From positions 37,325-79,407 of the forward strand of contig OKRB01000117.1 of NCBI GenBank assembly GCA_900290245.1: DNA of 42,083 bases. The letters are read 5' to 3'. Positions 6,222 to 15,022 of the stretch are shown piece by piece (the stretch's first letter is position 1; every line of letters starts with the position of its first letter). Source of the stretch: Candidatus Sulfuritelmatomonas gaucii. Its GTDB lineage: Bacteria > Acidobacteriota > Terriglobia > Terriglobales > Acidobacteriaceae. Under the pieces are notes generated by a model. It was not told where the DNA came from and ran no database searches. It was given only the letters and a program-made list of their open reading frames with translations. A program made the position numbers and the translations under genes.

Positions 6222-7121
6222 ATGTTCCGGAGAACGCGCTCAATCCGCCAAAAAAACGAGTTCCCGTTGGATGGGGAGGCGGCCCTACCGCCTGTTTCCG
6301 GGTTGGGTGGGTCTCGCCTTTCTTCCAGGGCCGGCAACCGGCCGGGGCACCTGTCTGCGCTGGCACGAACTGATAGCCCTGATCCGAGCGACGAAGAACC
6401 CGGAAATCCCAGCGAAGAAACCGGTTACGCTCCGCAACCTTCTGGCCCGGACGGTGTTCCAGAAGATATGGCGACCATGGTCCTGAACAGTCCGGCCTTG
6501 GCTGCGGGCTCGGCTTACCGGCCGAGCGCAGGTCCAGGCCTGGAATTGGATCCCAAAAGCGATGCAGCCATCATGCTGCGCGTGGCCGAGGGTGACGAAG
6601 CCAGCTTCAATTACCTGGCGGGGAAATATCATCGGCCGATGATCCACTTCCTTTACCGGATGGTCGGGAATCATGCGGTTGCCGAAGAATTGGCGCAGGA
6701 GGTTTTCCTCCGCGTCTATCGTGCTAGGAGCAGCTACCGGGCCGAAGCCAGATTCACTACCTGGCTCTACCGGATTGCGACCAACCTGGCAGTGAACCAC
6801 GCGCGCGACACCCGGCACGAGCGGGCCGCGCAAACGGTGTACCTGGATCAGCCGGACGAGGAAACCGGTACGACTCCCGACCTGGCCGACGACGAGCCGA
6901 CCGTGGAGCAGCGGCTGCTGACCGATGAGCGGATGGATGCCATTCGCCGTCATGTGATGGCACTACCCGAACGGCAGCGGATGGCGGTGCTGATGCACAA
7001 GTACCAGGAAATGGATTACCGGCAGATCGGAGAGGTGCTGAAGCTCAGCGAGTCGGCAACCAAATCGCTGCTCTTCCGCGCCTACCAGACGCTGCGGGAA
7101 AAACTGAAGGATTTTGTGTAA
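6222..7121 (+). CDS. ECF RNA polymerase sigma factor (sigma-24 / RpoE-like)
   Basis: It directs RNA polymerase to stress or envelope promoters. Region 2 is visible at about residues 117-195 (ASFNYLAGKYHRPMIHFLYRM, AEELAQEVFLRVYRA, FTTWLYRIATNLAVNHARD). Region 4 is at about 245-297 (LPERQRMAVLMHKYQEM, YRQIGEVLKLSESATKSLLF). The first 82 residues are Pro/Asp-rich without a fold, so ATG 6468 (MATMVLNSP) may be the real start, although neither start has a good ribosome site. The anti-sigma gene follows 54 bp later, then a DUF3106 gene. This three-gene order is frequent in Acidobacteriota as I recall them. Activity would be controlled by the downstream zinc-type anti-sigma factor. Confidence 0.93.
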   Translation: MFRRTRSIRQKNEFPLDGEAALPPVSGLGGSRLSSRAGNRPGHLSALARTDSPDPSDEEPGNPSEETGYAPQPSGPDGVPEDMATMVLNSPALAAGSAYRPSAGPGLELDPKSDAAIMLRVAEGDEASFNYLAGKYHRPMIHFLYRMVGNHAVAEELAQEVFLRVYRARSSYRAEARFTTWLYRIATNLAVNHARDTRHERAAQTVYLDQPDEETGTTPDLADDEPTVEQRLLTDERMDAIRRHVMALPERQRMAVLMHKYQEMDYRQIGEVLKLSESATKSLLFRAYQTLREKLKDFV

Positions 7122-7175
7122 GTGAAGGAGTGGAAATAAGCCGGAATCGACCGGCGGATTGCGGGGTAGCAGACC

Positions 7176-7685
7176 ATGAAACGGATGAAAACCAATTGCG
7201 GGCGAAACGAAACTGAGCTGGCTGGAATTCTGCTCGATCCACGCCCGGCTCCTGCCAAGGTTCAGAAGCACGTTGCGGAGTGTGAGCACTGCCAGGATGA
7301 GCTCGAGCAGATGAAGGCAACCATGAATTTGCTGGATGCCTGGAAAGCTCCCGAGCCCAACCCGTACTTTCTCACACGCCTCGGCGCCAGGATGCGTGAG
7401 GAACGGGAAGCCGTGCCTTCCGACTGGTTTGCCGGTGTGGTCGCGCGCATGCGCGCCCGAGTCGCCTATGGTTCCGGGCTGCATATGCGTCCCCTGGCTG
7501 CCATGGCGCTGACCGTCGCGCTGCTCGTCGGCGGCGGAGCTTACCTCGGCGTCACCGACTGGATGCAGCCTGCTCAGACAACGAATCCCAATACCGCCGT
7601 GGTGCATGACCTGCAAATACTCGATAACAACGCGCAAGTGCTGGATCAGATGGAAGCTCTCACCAGCAATGAAAGCGGGGATTGA
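7176..7685 (+). CDS. Membrane-anchored zinc-finger anti-sigma factor
   Basis: The N-terminal cytoplasmic domain carries the zinc anti-sigma motif His-x3-Cys-x2-Cys (HVAECEHC, H32, C36, C39). It is followed by a helical sigma-binding part and one transmembrane segment (about 106-125, LAAMALTVALLVGGGAYLGV). The roughly 45-residue periplasmic tail is short and helical (VVHDLQILDNNAQVLDQMEAL). It should hold the upstream sigma factor at the membrane until a signal releases it. No protease recognition site can be read from the sequence. The gene is in operon with the sigma factor and the DUF3106 gene (59-bp gap). Confidence 0.88.
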   Translation: MKRMKTNCGRNETELAGILLDPRPAPAKVQKHVAECEHCQDELEQMKATMNLLDAWKAPEPNPYFLTRLGARMREEREAVPSDWFAGVVARMRARVAYGSGLHMRPLAAMALTVALLVGGGAYLGVTDWMQPAQTTNPNTAVVHDLQILDNNAQVLDQMEALTSNESGD

Positions 7686-7744
7686 GGTCTGAGAAACGAC
7701 CTTCGGGATTTTGACATTTCGGCCTGCCGCCGGGAGAAAGACAC

Positions 7745-8641
7745 GTGAACTGGACTACAAACGCGGAAAGAATGCGTCCGGCGGCAATCGCCACGGCAGT
7801 CCTGCTCCTTTGTCTTGCTCCCGCCGCAACGTTTGGCCAGCGCCGCCAGCCTGCCAGCCCTGCATTCCAGCCCAGGGCTCGCTTCGCGCAGGCCCAAGCG
7901 CGGCGCGAACAAAACCAGCAGCGCCAATATAAGAATCAGCAAAATCAGAATAGGAACCAGCGCCAGTACCAGAATCAACAGGGACAGTACCAGAACCAGC
8001 GACAATTCCAGAATCAGCAGAGGCAATACCGGGCGCAGCAACGCACACCGCAGCAGAACCCTCAGTATTACGGCGGACAGCGCTCGGCGCCAGCCTACCC
8101 CGGGAATGGCGCGCGCCCTGGTACTGGGAGCCCCGCATACGCACGTCCTGCTTATCCCAACGCATCCAACGCTGCGCGTCCTCAGTACAACTATCCAGGC
8201 GCCTCACGGCCCGGCCATTTAGGCGGCTGGCTCAACCAGCACCAGGGGCTTCCCCTGCAGGATCAGGAGCGGCTCCTGCACAACGATCCCAGCTTCAACC
8301 ACCTTCCCCCGGCCACGCAGCAGCGTCTGGTCGATCAGTTGCATCGGTTGAACCAGATGCCTGAGGCGGAGCGTGAGCGCACGCTGGCGCGCGGCGAGAT
8401 GCTCGAGCGTCTTTCGCCGCAGGAGCAGACGCAGGTCCGCGAAGCTGGCCGCCAGCTTGTCACCCTCCCGCCCGATCGCCAGCAGGTGGTCAAGCGCGCC
8501 TTTCAGGATCTGCGCTCTGTACCTCTCGATCAACGCGCTACGGTGCTCAACTCCGCGCGCTACCAAAACAACTTCTCTCCGGATGAGCGGAACATTCTCT
8601 CCAATCTCCTGCGCGCCGAGCCTTACGAGCCGCCACACTAA
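7745..8641 (+). CDS. Exported DUF3106 protein with Q/N/R-rich N-terminal repeats
   Basis: The start is GTG 7745 with GGGAGA upstream. A signal peptide is present (AIATAVLLLCLAPAATFGQ). Residues about 40-100 are built of Gln, Asn, Arg and Tyr with a degenerate QYQNQQ-like repeat, and 100-158 are Pro/Gly/Tyr-rich. From about 159 to the end lies the helical DUF3106 domain (LNQHQGLPLQDQERLL, LNQMPEAERERTLAR, FSPDERNILSNLL). This domain is of unknown function and commonly found beside ECF sigma/anti-sigma pairs. It is probably a periplasmic output or sensor of the sigma circuit (inference). Its TAA interlocks with the TAG of the convergent decarboxylase gene, sharing four bases. Confidence 0.8.
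   Translation: MNWTTNAERMRPAAIATAVLLLCLAPAATFGQRRQPASPAFQPRARFAQAQARREQNQQRQYKNQQNQNRNQRQYQNQQGQYQNQRQFQNQQRQYRAQQRTPQQNPQYYGGQRSAPAYPGNGARPGTGSPAYARPAYPNASNAARPQYNYPGASRPGHLGGWLNQHQGLPLQDQERLLHNDPSFNHLPPATQQRLVDQLHRLNQMPEAERERTLARGEMLERLSPQEQTQVREAGRQLVTLPPDRQQVVKRAFQDLRSVPLDQRATVLNSARYQNNFSPDERNILSNLLRAEPYEPPH
7918..8040. repeat. Degenerate CAG/AAT-rich coding repeat
   Basis: About 120 bp of imperfect repeats based on CAGAATCAGCAG-like units encode the Gln/Asn/Arg/Tyr-rich segment of the DUF3106 protein. The copies vary by single bases, so the tract has diverged and is not a fresh slippage product. Confidence 0.6.
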
Positions 8642-9591
8642 CGGGATTCCGCAGCGGCGCCCGCAGCTGCTTTGCTTCGGAAAAACTCGAGCGACTTCTG
8701 CAGCCCTTCTCTCAGTCCCACGCGCGGCTCCCAGCCAAGCAGAGTGCGCGCCTTGGTAATGTCGGGGCGGCGCCGCATCGGATCATCCTCAGGCAAATCG
8801 ACAAATATTAATTCGCTCTTCGATCCCGTAGCATCGAGCACCGCCTGCGCGCAGGCGAGAATCGTGTACTCTTCGGGGTTGCCGAGATTGACGGGAAGAT
8901 GCTCGTCGCTGCGCGACAGCAGCACGATTCCCTGGATCAGGTCATCCACAAAACAAAAGCTGCGCGTCTGGCTTCCGTCGCCGTAGATGGTCAGCTGCTC
9001 GCCGCGCAGTGCCTGCATCATGAAGTTGGAGATGACCCGCCCATCGCTGGGGTGCAGCCGTGGGCCATAGGTATTGAAGATTCGCGCCAGATGCGTATTC
9101 ACGCCGCGCGAACGGTGGTACGCCATCACCATCGCCTCGGCAAAGCGCTTGGCCTCGTCGTATACCGAGCGCGGCCCGACCGGATTTACGTTGCCCCAGT
9201 AGCTCTCTGCCTGTGGATGCTCGAGCGGGTCGCCATAACACTCCGAAGTGGACGCGTGCAGATACCCTGCGCCGTATCGGCAAGCAATCTCCAGCGTGTT
9301 CTCAACTCCCACAGAGCCCACGCGCAGCGTTTCGATGCCCAGGCGAAGATACTCCGGCGGGCTCGCCGGCGAGGCCATGTTGAACACGTAGTCCACCGGC
9401 CCCGGATCGAAGCTCGCGCAGATGTTCCGCTCTTCAAACTGGAATCGCGGATGGCCGGCAAGATGAGCCAGGTTCTCAGGCGCGCCGGTCGAGAGGTTGT
9501 CGACACCGATGAGGGTGTCGCCCTCGCCAAGCAGGCGGTCGCAAAGGTGAGAGCCAAGAAATCCGGCGGCTCCAGTCACAAGTACGCGCAT
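8638..9591 (-). CDS. uxs: UDP-glucuronate decarboxylase (UDP-xylose synthase)
   Basis: It converts UDP-glucuronate to UDP-xylose with NAD, in the cytoplasm. It is a short-chain dehydrogenase fold: GAAGFLG (residues 7-13) binds NAD, STSECYGDP is typical of the UXS branch, and the catalytic Tyr144/Lys148 sit in GPRSVYDEAKR. GNVNPVG directly before them and RIFNTYGP after them also match UXS rather than other epimerases. The length of 317 residues is normal for bacterial UXS. It lies 109 bp downstream of UDP-glucose dehydrogenase on the same strand, so the two consecutive steps are probably co-expressed. The product feeds xylose into exopolysaccharide or glycan. Confidence 0.92.
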   Translation of the reverse strand: MRVLVTGAAGFLGSHLCDRLLGEGDTLIGVDNLSTGAPENLAHLAGHPRFQFEERNICASFDPGPVDYVFNMASPASPPEYLRLGIETLRVGSVGVENTLEIACRYGAGYLHASTSECYGDPLEHPQAESYWGNVNPVGPRSVYDEAKRFAEAMVMAYHRSRGVNTHLARIFNTYGPRLHPSDGRVISNFMMQALRGEQLTIYGDGSQTRSFCFVDDLIQGIVLLSRSDEHLPVNLGNPEEYTILACAQAVLDATGSKSELIFVDLPEDDPMRRRPDITKARTLLGWEPRVGLREGLQKSLEFFRSKAAAGAAAESR

Positions 9592-9700
9592 ACGCGAAAT
9601 TCAATGCTCCGGGAATCAGAGGAATGCGAAATCTGCTGGCTATCTCTTCCTGAGGTTTCGGGGACGCAAACGCTGCCAGTTCGATATTCAAAAAAGCTGC

Positions 9701-11116
9701 TCAGGCCGGCATCTTGTGCGGCTTGCCTTCCTGCCCCTGGTAGCTTGCTTGTCTCCCCATGCTTACATAGGTGAATCCGTGCTTCTGCATCTCGTCCGGC
9801 TTGTAAAGGTTCCGCCCATCGATGAGGATAGGGAACCGCACCGCCTGGTTCAAGCGCTCTAGATCAATCGCGGCGAACTCTTTCCAATCCGTCAGAATCA
9901 GCACGGCATCGGCGTCCTTCGCCGCCTCATAGAGATTCGCCGCATACTTCATATTCGTGTCCGGCGGCAAAGTCTGCTTCGCACGCTCAATGGCTGCCGG
10001 ATCGTATGCCGTTACAATTGCGCCCGCTTGCAGGAGCTTCTTGATGATTTCGATGCTTGGCGACTCGCGAATGTCGTCTGTTTCGCCCTTGAAGGCGAGG
10101 CCCAGCGCTGCCAGGCGCTTGCCGCGCAACGTCCACAGTGCCGAACGCACTTTGTTGAAGAAGATTTCCCTCTGCGTTTCGTTGATCTTGCGCACTTCAT
10201 CGAGCAGCTGAAAGTTGACGCCCCGCTCTTGCGCCACCCAGTGGAATGCTGCCACATCCTTGGGAAAACACGAACCACCATACCCCAGCCCGGCGCGCAG
10301 AAACCGGGGACCGATGCGGCTGTCGAGCCCGATGCCCTTTGCGATGTCTTCAATGTCCGCATCCACGGCCTCGGCCAGATTGGCCACGGCGTTAATGAAC
10401 GAAATTTTCATGGCCAGGAAAGCGTTCGACGCATGTTTGATAATCTCCGCGCTCTGCGTCGTCGTCACCAGCATCTTGGCGGGATGCGCCGTGTTGCAAC
10501 ATCCCGGAACTGCGCCCGGTTGCGTGTAATAGCTTCCCTCGGTCAGCGGCTCATAAATTTGCCGCAGCAACTCCGCTGAATGTTCCTCGCTGGCGCCCAC
10601 CACAATGCGGTCGGGATGCAGGAAATCCACCACTGCTGTGCCTTCGCGCAGGAACTCCGGGTTCGAAACCACGTCAAAGCGATCCTTCTCCACGCCATGA
10701 CGATGCAGCACGCGGCGGATCCAGGCGTTGGTATAGACCGGAACTGTGCTCTTCTCCACAATCACCTTGTAGTTCTTGATCATGCGCGCAATCTCTGCCA
10801 CCACGGCCTCGACATAGGACAGGTCCGCGGCTCCGCTGTCGCCCTGCGGCGTGCCCACGGCAATGAACACTGCCTCGCTTTCTTCCACCGCCCGGCCCAG
10901 GTCGGTGGTAAATGTCACGCTGCGGCCTCGGTGTTTAGCCAGTAGCTCAGGCAGGTGCTCTTCAAAGATCGGCACCCCTCCATCACAAAGCAGCTTCACC
11001 CGCGCTTCATCGTTGTCGACACAGGTGACCTTGTGGCCCATGTCGGCAAAACATGCCGCCGCCACAAGCCCTACGTAACCCGATCCGATTACACAGATTG
11101 ATACTTGCCTGGCCAT
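9701..11116 (-). CDS. ugd: UDP-glucose 6-dehydrogenase
   Basis: It oxidises UDP-glucose twice with NAD to UDP-glucuronate. N-terminal NAD domain: GSGYVGLVAA (11-20), DNDEARV, VGTPQ. A catalytic Lys lies in AMKISF (237) and the catalytic Cys283 in GYGGSCFPKD. The C-terminal UDP-binding domain runs from about 330 (LGLAFKGETDDIRESPS). A stretch at about 196-216 (YTQPGAVPGCCNTAHP) with a Cys pair is longer than in the best-known enzymes. The length of 471 is slightly long. It pairs with the decarboxylase to make UDP-xylose. The 405 bp upstream carry a 29-bp palindrome that could control it. Confidence 0.95.
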   Translation of the reverse strand: MARQVSICVIGSGYVGLVAAACFADMGHKVTCVDNDEARVKLLCDGGVPIFEEHLPELLAKHRGRSVTFTTDLGRAVEESEAVFIAVGTPQGDSGAADLSYVEAVVAEIARMIKNYKVIVEKSTVPVYTNAWIRRVLHRHGVEKDRFDVVSNPEFLREGTAVVDFLHPDRIVVGASEEHSAELLRQIYEPLTEGSYYTQPGAVPGCCNTAHPAKMLVTTTQSAEIIKHASNAFLAMKISFINAVANLAEAVDADIEDIAKGIGLDSRIGPRFLRAGLGYGGSCFPKDVAAFHWVAQERGVNFQLLDEVRKINETQREIFFNKVRSALWTLRGKRLAALGLAFKGETDDIRESPSIEIIKKLLQAGAIVTAYDPAAIERAKQTLPPDTNMKYAANLYEAAKDADAVLILTDWKEFAAIDLERLNQAVRFPILIDGRNLYKPDEMQKHGFTYVSMGRQASYQGQEGKPHKMPA

Positions 11117-11521
11117 ACCGCCACGCTTCCTCCCCTGCGCAATATTACGAGCGCCCTATCGGTGCTATGCAATTCCCCCTCAGTTGTAGTCTGCGAAACC
11201 CGCAAGTGAGAAGTTGTTACAGCCACTCGTTAGCTTTTCTCAGATTCTATATCCCGACCATCCACCTTCGAGCTCTTTTCGCATTACAGCATTCTCTCAA
11301 GTCATGAAAGTTTCGTGACTTGAGGTGGATCCGTATTCCGCCTGTGCCTGAATGAAATGCCGCAGTATACGATTGGCAGGTTTTGGACGCAAGTAGAAGG
11401 ACCTACAGCGCCCGTTGTGCACTGAAAATACATGGTTTATGCAGGTCGTGCAAGTGATACACGATTTTTCACGAGTCGTTGCCATGCTCGATGAGTGCAG
11501 CCAAAAAATGCGCGCGGTGGT
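11117..11521. other. Intergenic region with one strong palindrome
   Basis: This 405-bp gap separates the end of the rhamnosidase gene from the start of ugd, both leftward. No coding potential is credible. The AT-rich part around 11200-11460 holds the palindrome at 11296-11324, listed separately. No clear -35/-10 pair or T-tailed terminator was found. Confidence 0.6.
11296..11324. promoter_or_regulatory. 29-bp near-perfect palindrome upstream of ugd
   Basis: The left arm CTCAAGTCATGAAA and right arm TTTCGTGACTTGAG are complementary over 14 bases, with a single T/G mismatch, around one central G. The outer nine bases of each arm are perfect. A one-base loop makes an RNA terminator unlikely, and a dimeric operator fits better. 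It lies about 180 bp before the ugd start. Confidence 0.55.
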
Positions 11522-14500
11522 TCATTCGTTCCGGAATGCAATGAACCGAACGCTTTCCAGCAGTCCCGATTCCGCCGGCTCTCTGGGGCCGAAGAAGAAG
11601 CCCCCGCGTGGAGGCGCCGGGCCGGCTTGGGAAAGCACGCGTTTCTCTGGAGGCAAAAGCCGGTCTCCAACGATGCGATTGGTCCATTCATTGGTGACCT
11701 CAATCGCCAGATGATTCGCACCGGGCTTCAGGGCGCCGGTCACGTCGAGCCGGTAAGGAGGCGCCCACACCATGCCCACGGATTTTCCGTTGACCTTTAC
11801 TTCTGCAATGTCGCGCACCTCACCGAGATCAAGAAATATCCGCCCGGCCGGCCGGAACCATCCTGCGGGCGCCTGCACATCCTTGGCGTAGGTGGCAGTG
11901 CCGGAAAAATACTTGACGCCCGGATCGGAATTAGTCGTCCAGGAAACGAGATCGGCCATTTTGATGCTGGGCGGTGCGCCTAAGTTGGTAGGGAACGTGA
12001 GCGTCCACTGCCCGTGAAGCGTGGCCAGCGTGTTTTCAACTTTAGGCGCTGCTACGTGTGCCTGCGCCGGTGCGGCATTGCGAAGAACAACAAACACCGA
12101 TTCCCGTTCGGCAAGATCGAGGGAAACGGTGGTAAAGCCAGGTTCCTCCACGTATGCTGCCGGCTCAATGCCGGGTTGACGATTGCCGCTGCGTTCGGGA
12201 ACGCTTGTAGTTGCTTCCGGATTCGTTTCGATCTCATCCATCTGGCCCGTCATGGGTCGCCAGATTTCTAGGTCTTTTCCGGTGGCGCGAAAACGCGCGT
12301 CGATGTGCTCCGGAGCATCGACCTGATTGACAACGAAATAAATGTCGGCGTCGGGCATGCGCCGGTGGATCCAAGCTGGCGGAGTTTCAAGACTGCCGCT
12401 TGAAGCGAAGTCTGGCCGCACGTGGAGCCGGCTCAGTACTTCGTCGAGGGAAAGCCCCCAATACGTCATTCCCTTTCCGAACGCATGTTGATTATCGGTG
12501 ACGCCGTCGATGTCGCCCCACAGATCGGTGGCGAGCATGCGGATTTCCGTATCGCCTTCGGGATAGTGCGCGAGGCTCGGCGATGATGTGGGCCGCGGGC
12601 CGACAATCGTTGCTCCGGCCGCGACCACCTCATGCAGCTTGCGCAACACCTCCGGTGTCATGTTCGTGGTAGCCGGCAGAACCAGCACGCGGTAGGTCAT
12701 GCCCTCGGGCATGGCACTGCTGCCCTCAACGTGAATCTGCCCGTTGGCGGTCACGCTGGTCTGGTGGAGCAGCACATCGGTGTTTATGCAGTCGTAGTCG
12801 TATCCTGCAGGCGGTGGGGGCAGCAGGCCTGCGCCCCAGAATGGCTGCGTGGATGGCGCGCCTTCCGGCAGCAGATAGGCCACGTCGGCCACCGGACTTC
12901 CCTGCTGCAACATGTAGCTGACGCGCGCGAAATACTTCATCAGCGGCCCCGCCAGCTCAGCCCACGTAATGTTGCGGTTGATGTTCGTGCCCACCATGGT
13001 GTTGCCGGGCTTGGTGTCGAGCGGTTGCTCGGCGGAGGTATGAAACACCAGCCGGTTCACACCCTGCGTAAACCAGTAATCGGCAATCTTCTTGAGCGTG
13101 TACGGCGCCTCGTATCCGCCGCCGGTGAACGTTTCGGTAGCCACGATCGGCTTGCCATAAACATGCGCGGCCGAGGCAGCGCCACGAACATCGACGTAGT
13201 ACATCGACTCTGGATGCAGCGCGCGCACCCAGAACTCCGCCATCGGCACGTCGATGTAGCTCTTGTTCAGAAGCGTATCTTCGGGAATCTCAAGAGCGAC
13301 GCCCGACGCCTCGGCGTAGCTGCCCATATTGAGTTTCTTCAGCTCACTCTCCATGGTTCCGTAGTAATCATCCGCATACAGGTCGGCGAGAGTCCGCCGA
13401 AAATCCCAAAGGAAGCGATCGCTGACATCCGCGCTACCGACTACGTGGCCGGCGAGAACGGGCAAGTACGGCGTCGGATCATACCCGCGCCGCCGCCTAA
13501 ACTCGGCGATCATATCGTCGGTCCAGTTCTGCATCCCGGCTTCCCAACTATCCATTGTTATGTAGCGAAGGCTGGTTCCGGCCAGTTCACCGAGCGCCTG
13601 GTGGATCGGATCAAAATATCCGTGGAAGTAATCGCGCACATCCGGCGAGCTGAACTTGTCCACCTCAAGGCCCGTAGCGGATGGAATGGCGGGGTGATTC
13701 GTAGCGCCGGTGAGCGAGTACCCCATGCGCAGAATGGTCCAATTGCCCGCTGGAACATCCCAGTGCAACGTGCCATCCTTGTCCATTTTGCCGGTCATGT
13801 CGACCACATCGCCGCGCGCAATTTCGGCGGAATCCGGGGCTGTGGGCGTCGGAACTACGTCGTAGCGATCCATCAGGCTGCCGAAGGTTCCCTTGTCCTC
13901 CCAGCGATTGACGCGCGCATCGGAGTAGAAAATGGCTTCAGTCAACGTATATTCCTTGGCAGGAATCACCGTACCGCCGTGAATCACCGCGGCGGGCAAC
14001 AATCCCGCTCCTTCCAGCTCGATGCGAAAAATCTTTGCCGTCACGGCGGGAAACGCAAAGGTACGGATCGCTGCGCCGTGATAGCCCTGCGGGCCCGGCA
14101 AGACTGCGATAGTGTCGAAATGCACACCATCGTCGCTGGCGAGCACGCGGCCCACGGGAATTCTGCCGCGAGCGCCCAGAGAGAGAGCGCGCGCCGTGAA
14201 TGGCTGGTCAAACTCGTATTGCAGCCATGCAGGTCCACCGTCTTTGGGCAGGGCAATATTGATCGAGGTATTCAGGCTGTCGTCAACAAGAGGGGCCGGA
14301 TCGATGGTGCCGTCGTTAGTCGTCGCCTTGGGGTGCCGCGCGGCCATCGATGTTGCGTCGGCCGGCATGCGATAGGCAATCACCACGCTATCGCGGTAGA
14401 ACTGCGGCGCCCCGGGCCGGGCACCGGCGCTCAGATCGCGCACCGAACCTTCGTTCGACGGCGGCTCGGGAAGCTTGCCGCCAAAGCTTTTCGGCCCGTC

Positions 14501-14965
14501 CACGCTGGTCTCGCTCCACACCAGCTTCTTCATCGCCTCTTCCGGCTTGACCCACGGTCCACCCGCTTCGCTCCAACCCGGCGAGCTGAAAATCGACATC
14601 TCCAGCCCCAATTGCTTCGCCTCTTCCGCAGCATGGCGCACCGCGTGATACCACTCGGGAGTGCCGAAGTAGATTTTCTTGTCGACAACCTGCCCGCTGC
14701 CCGCCGCCACGTCAGACAATTGGAAGCCCGCGATGCCTACGCGCTTCATCCATTCGAGATCTTTCGTGATGCCATCTTCCGTCACGTTGCCGTTGGTCCA
14801 GTGCCACCAGGTACGCGGCTTGGCGGAGTCAGGCGGATTGCGAAACCCATCTTCGAGTGCCTGTGATCCGTTTTTCAGCGGGGCGCTTTGCGCATGAGCT
14901 ATGCCCGCCGCGCCCAGGAGCAATGCCGCAGCCAGCGGCAGTCCCAAACTCTTCACTTTGCGCAT
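11522..14965 (-). CDS. GH106-type alpha-L-rhamnosidase, exported
   Basis: It probably releases rhamnose from plant glycans such as rhamnogalacturonan side chains, or from other rhamnosides. The signal peptide runs to about residue 25 (LLLGAAGIAHA-QS). The family-typical start of the catalytic barrel is clear: FRNPPDSAKPRTWWHWTNGNV, then GITKDLEWMKRVGIAGFQL. Further barrel segments include WYHAVRHAAEEAKQLGLEM and WEAGMQNWTDDMIAEF. A C-terminal beta-sandwich carries a galactose-binding-like part (VKVNGKSVGMVWAPPYRLDV). The length of 1147 residues is normal for GH106. GGGGTG lies before the ATG. It follows the CE15 esterase by 57 bp on the same strand, so both act on plant-wall material. Substrate choice is inferred from the family. 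Confidence 0.87.
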   Translation of the reverse strand: MRKVKSLGLPLAAALLLGAAGIAHAQSAPLKNGSQALEDGFRNPPDSAKPRTWWHWTNGNVTEDGITKDLEWMKRVGIAGFQLSDVAAGSGQVVDKKIYFGTPEWYHAVRHAAEEAKQLGLEMSIFSSPGWSEAGGPWVKPEEAMKKLVWSETSVDGPKSFGGKLPEPPSNEGSVRDLSAGARPGAPQFYRDSVVIAYRMPADATSMAARHPKATTNDGTIDPAPLVDDSLNTSINIALPKDGGPAWLQYEFDQPFTARALSLGARGRIPVGRVLASDDGVHFDTIAVLPGPQGYHGAAIRTFAFPAVTAKIFRIELEGAGLLPAAVIHGGTVIPAKEYTLTEAIFYSDARVNRWEDKGTFGSLMDRYDVVPTPTAPDSAEIARGDVVDMTGKMDKDGTLHWDVPAGNWTILRMGYSLTGATNHPAIPSATGLEVDKFSSPDVRDYFHGYFDPIHQALGELAGTSLRYITMDSWEAGMQNWTDDMIAEFRRRRGYDPTPYLPVLAGHVVGSADVSDRFLWDFRRTLADLYADDYYGTMESELKKLNMGSYAEASGVALEIPEDTLLNKSYIDVPMAEFWVRALHPESMYYVDVRGAASAAHVYGKPIVATETFTGGGYEAPYTLKKIADYWFTQGVNRLVFHTSAEQPLDTKPGNTMVGTNINRNITWAELAGPLMKYFARVSYMLQQGSPVADVAYLLPEGAPSTQPFWGAGLLPPPPAGYDYDCINTDVLLHQTSVTANGQIHVEGSSAMPEGMTYRVLVLPATTNMTPEVLRKLHEVVAAGATIVGPRPTSSPSLAHYPEGDTEIRMLATDLWGDIDGVTDNQHAFGKGMTYWGLSLDEVLSRLHVRPDFASSGSLETPPAWIHRRMPDADIYFVVNQVDAPEHIDARFRATGKDLEIWRPMTGQMDEIETNPEATTSVPERSGNRQPGIEPAAYVEEPGFTTVSLDLAERESVFVVLRNAAPAQAHVAAPKVENTLATLHGQWTLTFPTNLGAPPSIKMADLVSWTTNSDPGVKYFSGTATYAKDVQAPAGWFRPAGRIFLDLGEVRDIAEVKVNGKSVGMVWAPPYRLDVTGALKPGANHLAIEVTNEWTNRIVGDRLLPPEKRVLSQAGPAPPRGGFFFGPREPAESGLLESVRFIAFRNE

Positions 14966-15022
14966 TTCACACCCCAGGCATTTTGGTTGTGGACGGGCAC
15001 GGTTTTTGGGAGCGCAATCGCC

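Noticed and set aside
12632..14866. Open frame of 744 codons on the plus strand inside the rhamnosidase gene
   Set aside because: It is the mirror of a GC-rich real gene. Its protein has no fold or family character, while the minus strand matches GH106 throughout.
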